Source of the DNA: Pseudomonadota bacterium
GTDB lineage: Bacteria > Pseudomonadota > Gammaproteobacteria > Pseudomonadales > Pseudohongiellaceae
NCBI GenBank assembly: GCA_022563075.1
Contig: JADFOC010000163.1
Span: forward strand, 1 to 6,471
Length of the DNA: 6,471 nucleotides
Direction: 5' to 3'
Below, piece by piece: positions 6,289 to 6,471 of the stretch. How positions within the stretch are numbered: position 1 is the first letter of the stretch; each line of letters opens with the position of its first letter. A program made the position numbers and the translations under genes. The notes below the pieces were generated by a model. That model had not been told where the DNA came from, searched no databases, and saw nothing but the letters and a program-made list of their open reading frames with translations.

Positions 6289-6471
6289 ATGAAGAACGAA
6301 TTACTCAGTGAATTAGGCGCGGCACTGGTTAACGGCAGCCTGACAGATAAGTCACTACTGGCATGGACCGACCGCCCAGCTACTCGGCGGATTTTGCCCA
6401 ATGCCAATGTGGTGAAGATTGGCGGTCAGAGTTTAATCGATCGTGGACGCAAGGCAGTATTTCCGCTCATC
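6289..6471 (+). CDS. Amino-acid-kinase-fold protein, molybdenum storage protein subunit-like; 3' end outside window
   Basis: ATG at 6289 opens 61 codons that leave the window. The N-terminus contains SLTD (17-20), RILPNANVVKIGGQSLIDRG (34-53) and AVFPL (56-60). KIGG is the phosphate-binding start of the amino acid kinase fold (UMP kinase relatives). The extended KIGGQSxIDRGR form with SLTD and RILP ahead of it matches, from memory, the KIGGQS-type subunit of Azotobacter molybdenum storage protein (probably the beta subunit, MosB). That heterohexameric cytoplasmic cage stores polymolybdate or tungstate with ATP. Start choice: an in-frame TAG at 6277-6279 leaves no earlier ATG, and ATG at 6284 is out of frame and stops after two codons. 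No strong Shine-Dalgarno is seen. A UMP-kinase-like protein of another function is the alternative; the rest of the gene and a partner subunit gene would decide. Confidence 0.72.
   Translation, partial: MKNELLSELGAALVNGSLTDKSLLAWTDRPATRRILPNANVVKIGGQSLIDRGRKAVFPLI

Noticed and set aside
6180..6407. 75-codon minus-strand frame
   Set aside because: It overlaps the conserved KIGGQS coding region on the opposite strand and has no recognisable motif.

Overview
The window looks like ordinary chromosome from a Gram-negative bacterium, most likely an aquatic or marine gammaproteobacterium. This placement is inference: it rests on a lipobox lipoprotein, an exported S9 peptidase, an FtsX/MacB-type permease and a GspF/PilC-like protein, all with proteobacterial character. 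I see no rRNA or tRNA gene, transposase, phage gene or CRISPR array.

Layout, left to right. (1) Positions 1-1498, minus strand: the first 499 codons of an exported S9-family (prolyl oligopeptidase-type) serine peptidase. It runs off the left edge just before the expected catalytic serine. (2) 1499-1797: a 299-bp divergent intergenic region. (3) 1798-4209, plus strand: an 803-residue, eight-helix ABC transporter permease with two MacB_PCD/FtsX halves, standing alone with no ATPase gene in the window. (4) 4275-5198, minus strand, convergent with the permease: a 307-residue GspF/PilC-like inner-membrane protein, complete in both T2SSF repeats but lacking other secretion or pilus genes around it. 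(5) 5199-5390: a compact divergent control region with a promoter-like pair on each strand and a three-part GGCGAT/ATCGCC repeat between them. (6) 5391-6137, plus strand: a secreted lipoprotein whose body resembles animal endostatin (C-type-lectin-like fold), including the same four-cysteine layout. (7) 6138-6288: an intergenic stretch with a perfect 18-bp palindrome next to a -10-like hexamer. (8) 6289-6471, plus strand: the first 61 codons of an amino-acid-kinase-fold protein that closely resembles a molybdenum storage protein subunit; it runs off the right edge.

The genes alternate in strand and each appears to be its own transcription unit, so I see no operon and no clear multi-gene system. 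Most products act in the envelope: peptidase, permease, GspF-like protein and lipoprotein. I cannot show that they cooperate. The most notable points are the bacterial endostatin-like lipoprotein, the storage-protein-like gene with a palindrome upstream, and the orphan status of both the permease and the GspF-like protein. Nothing here is convincingly a previously undescribed system.
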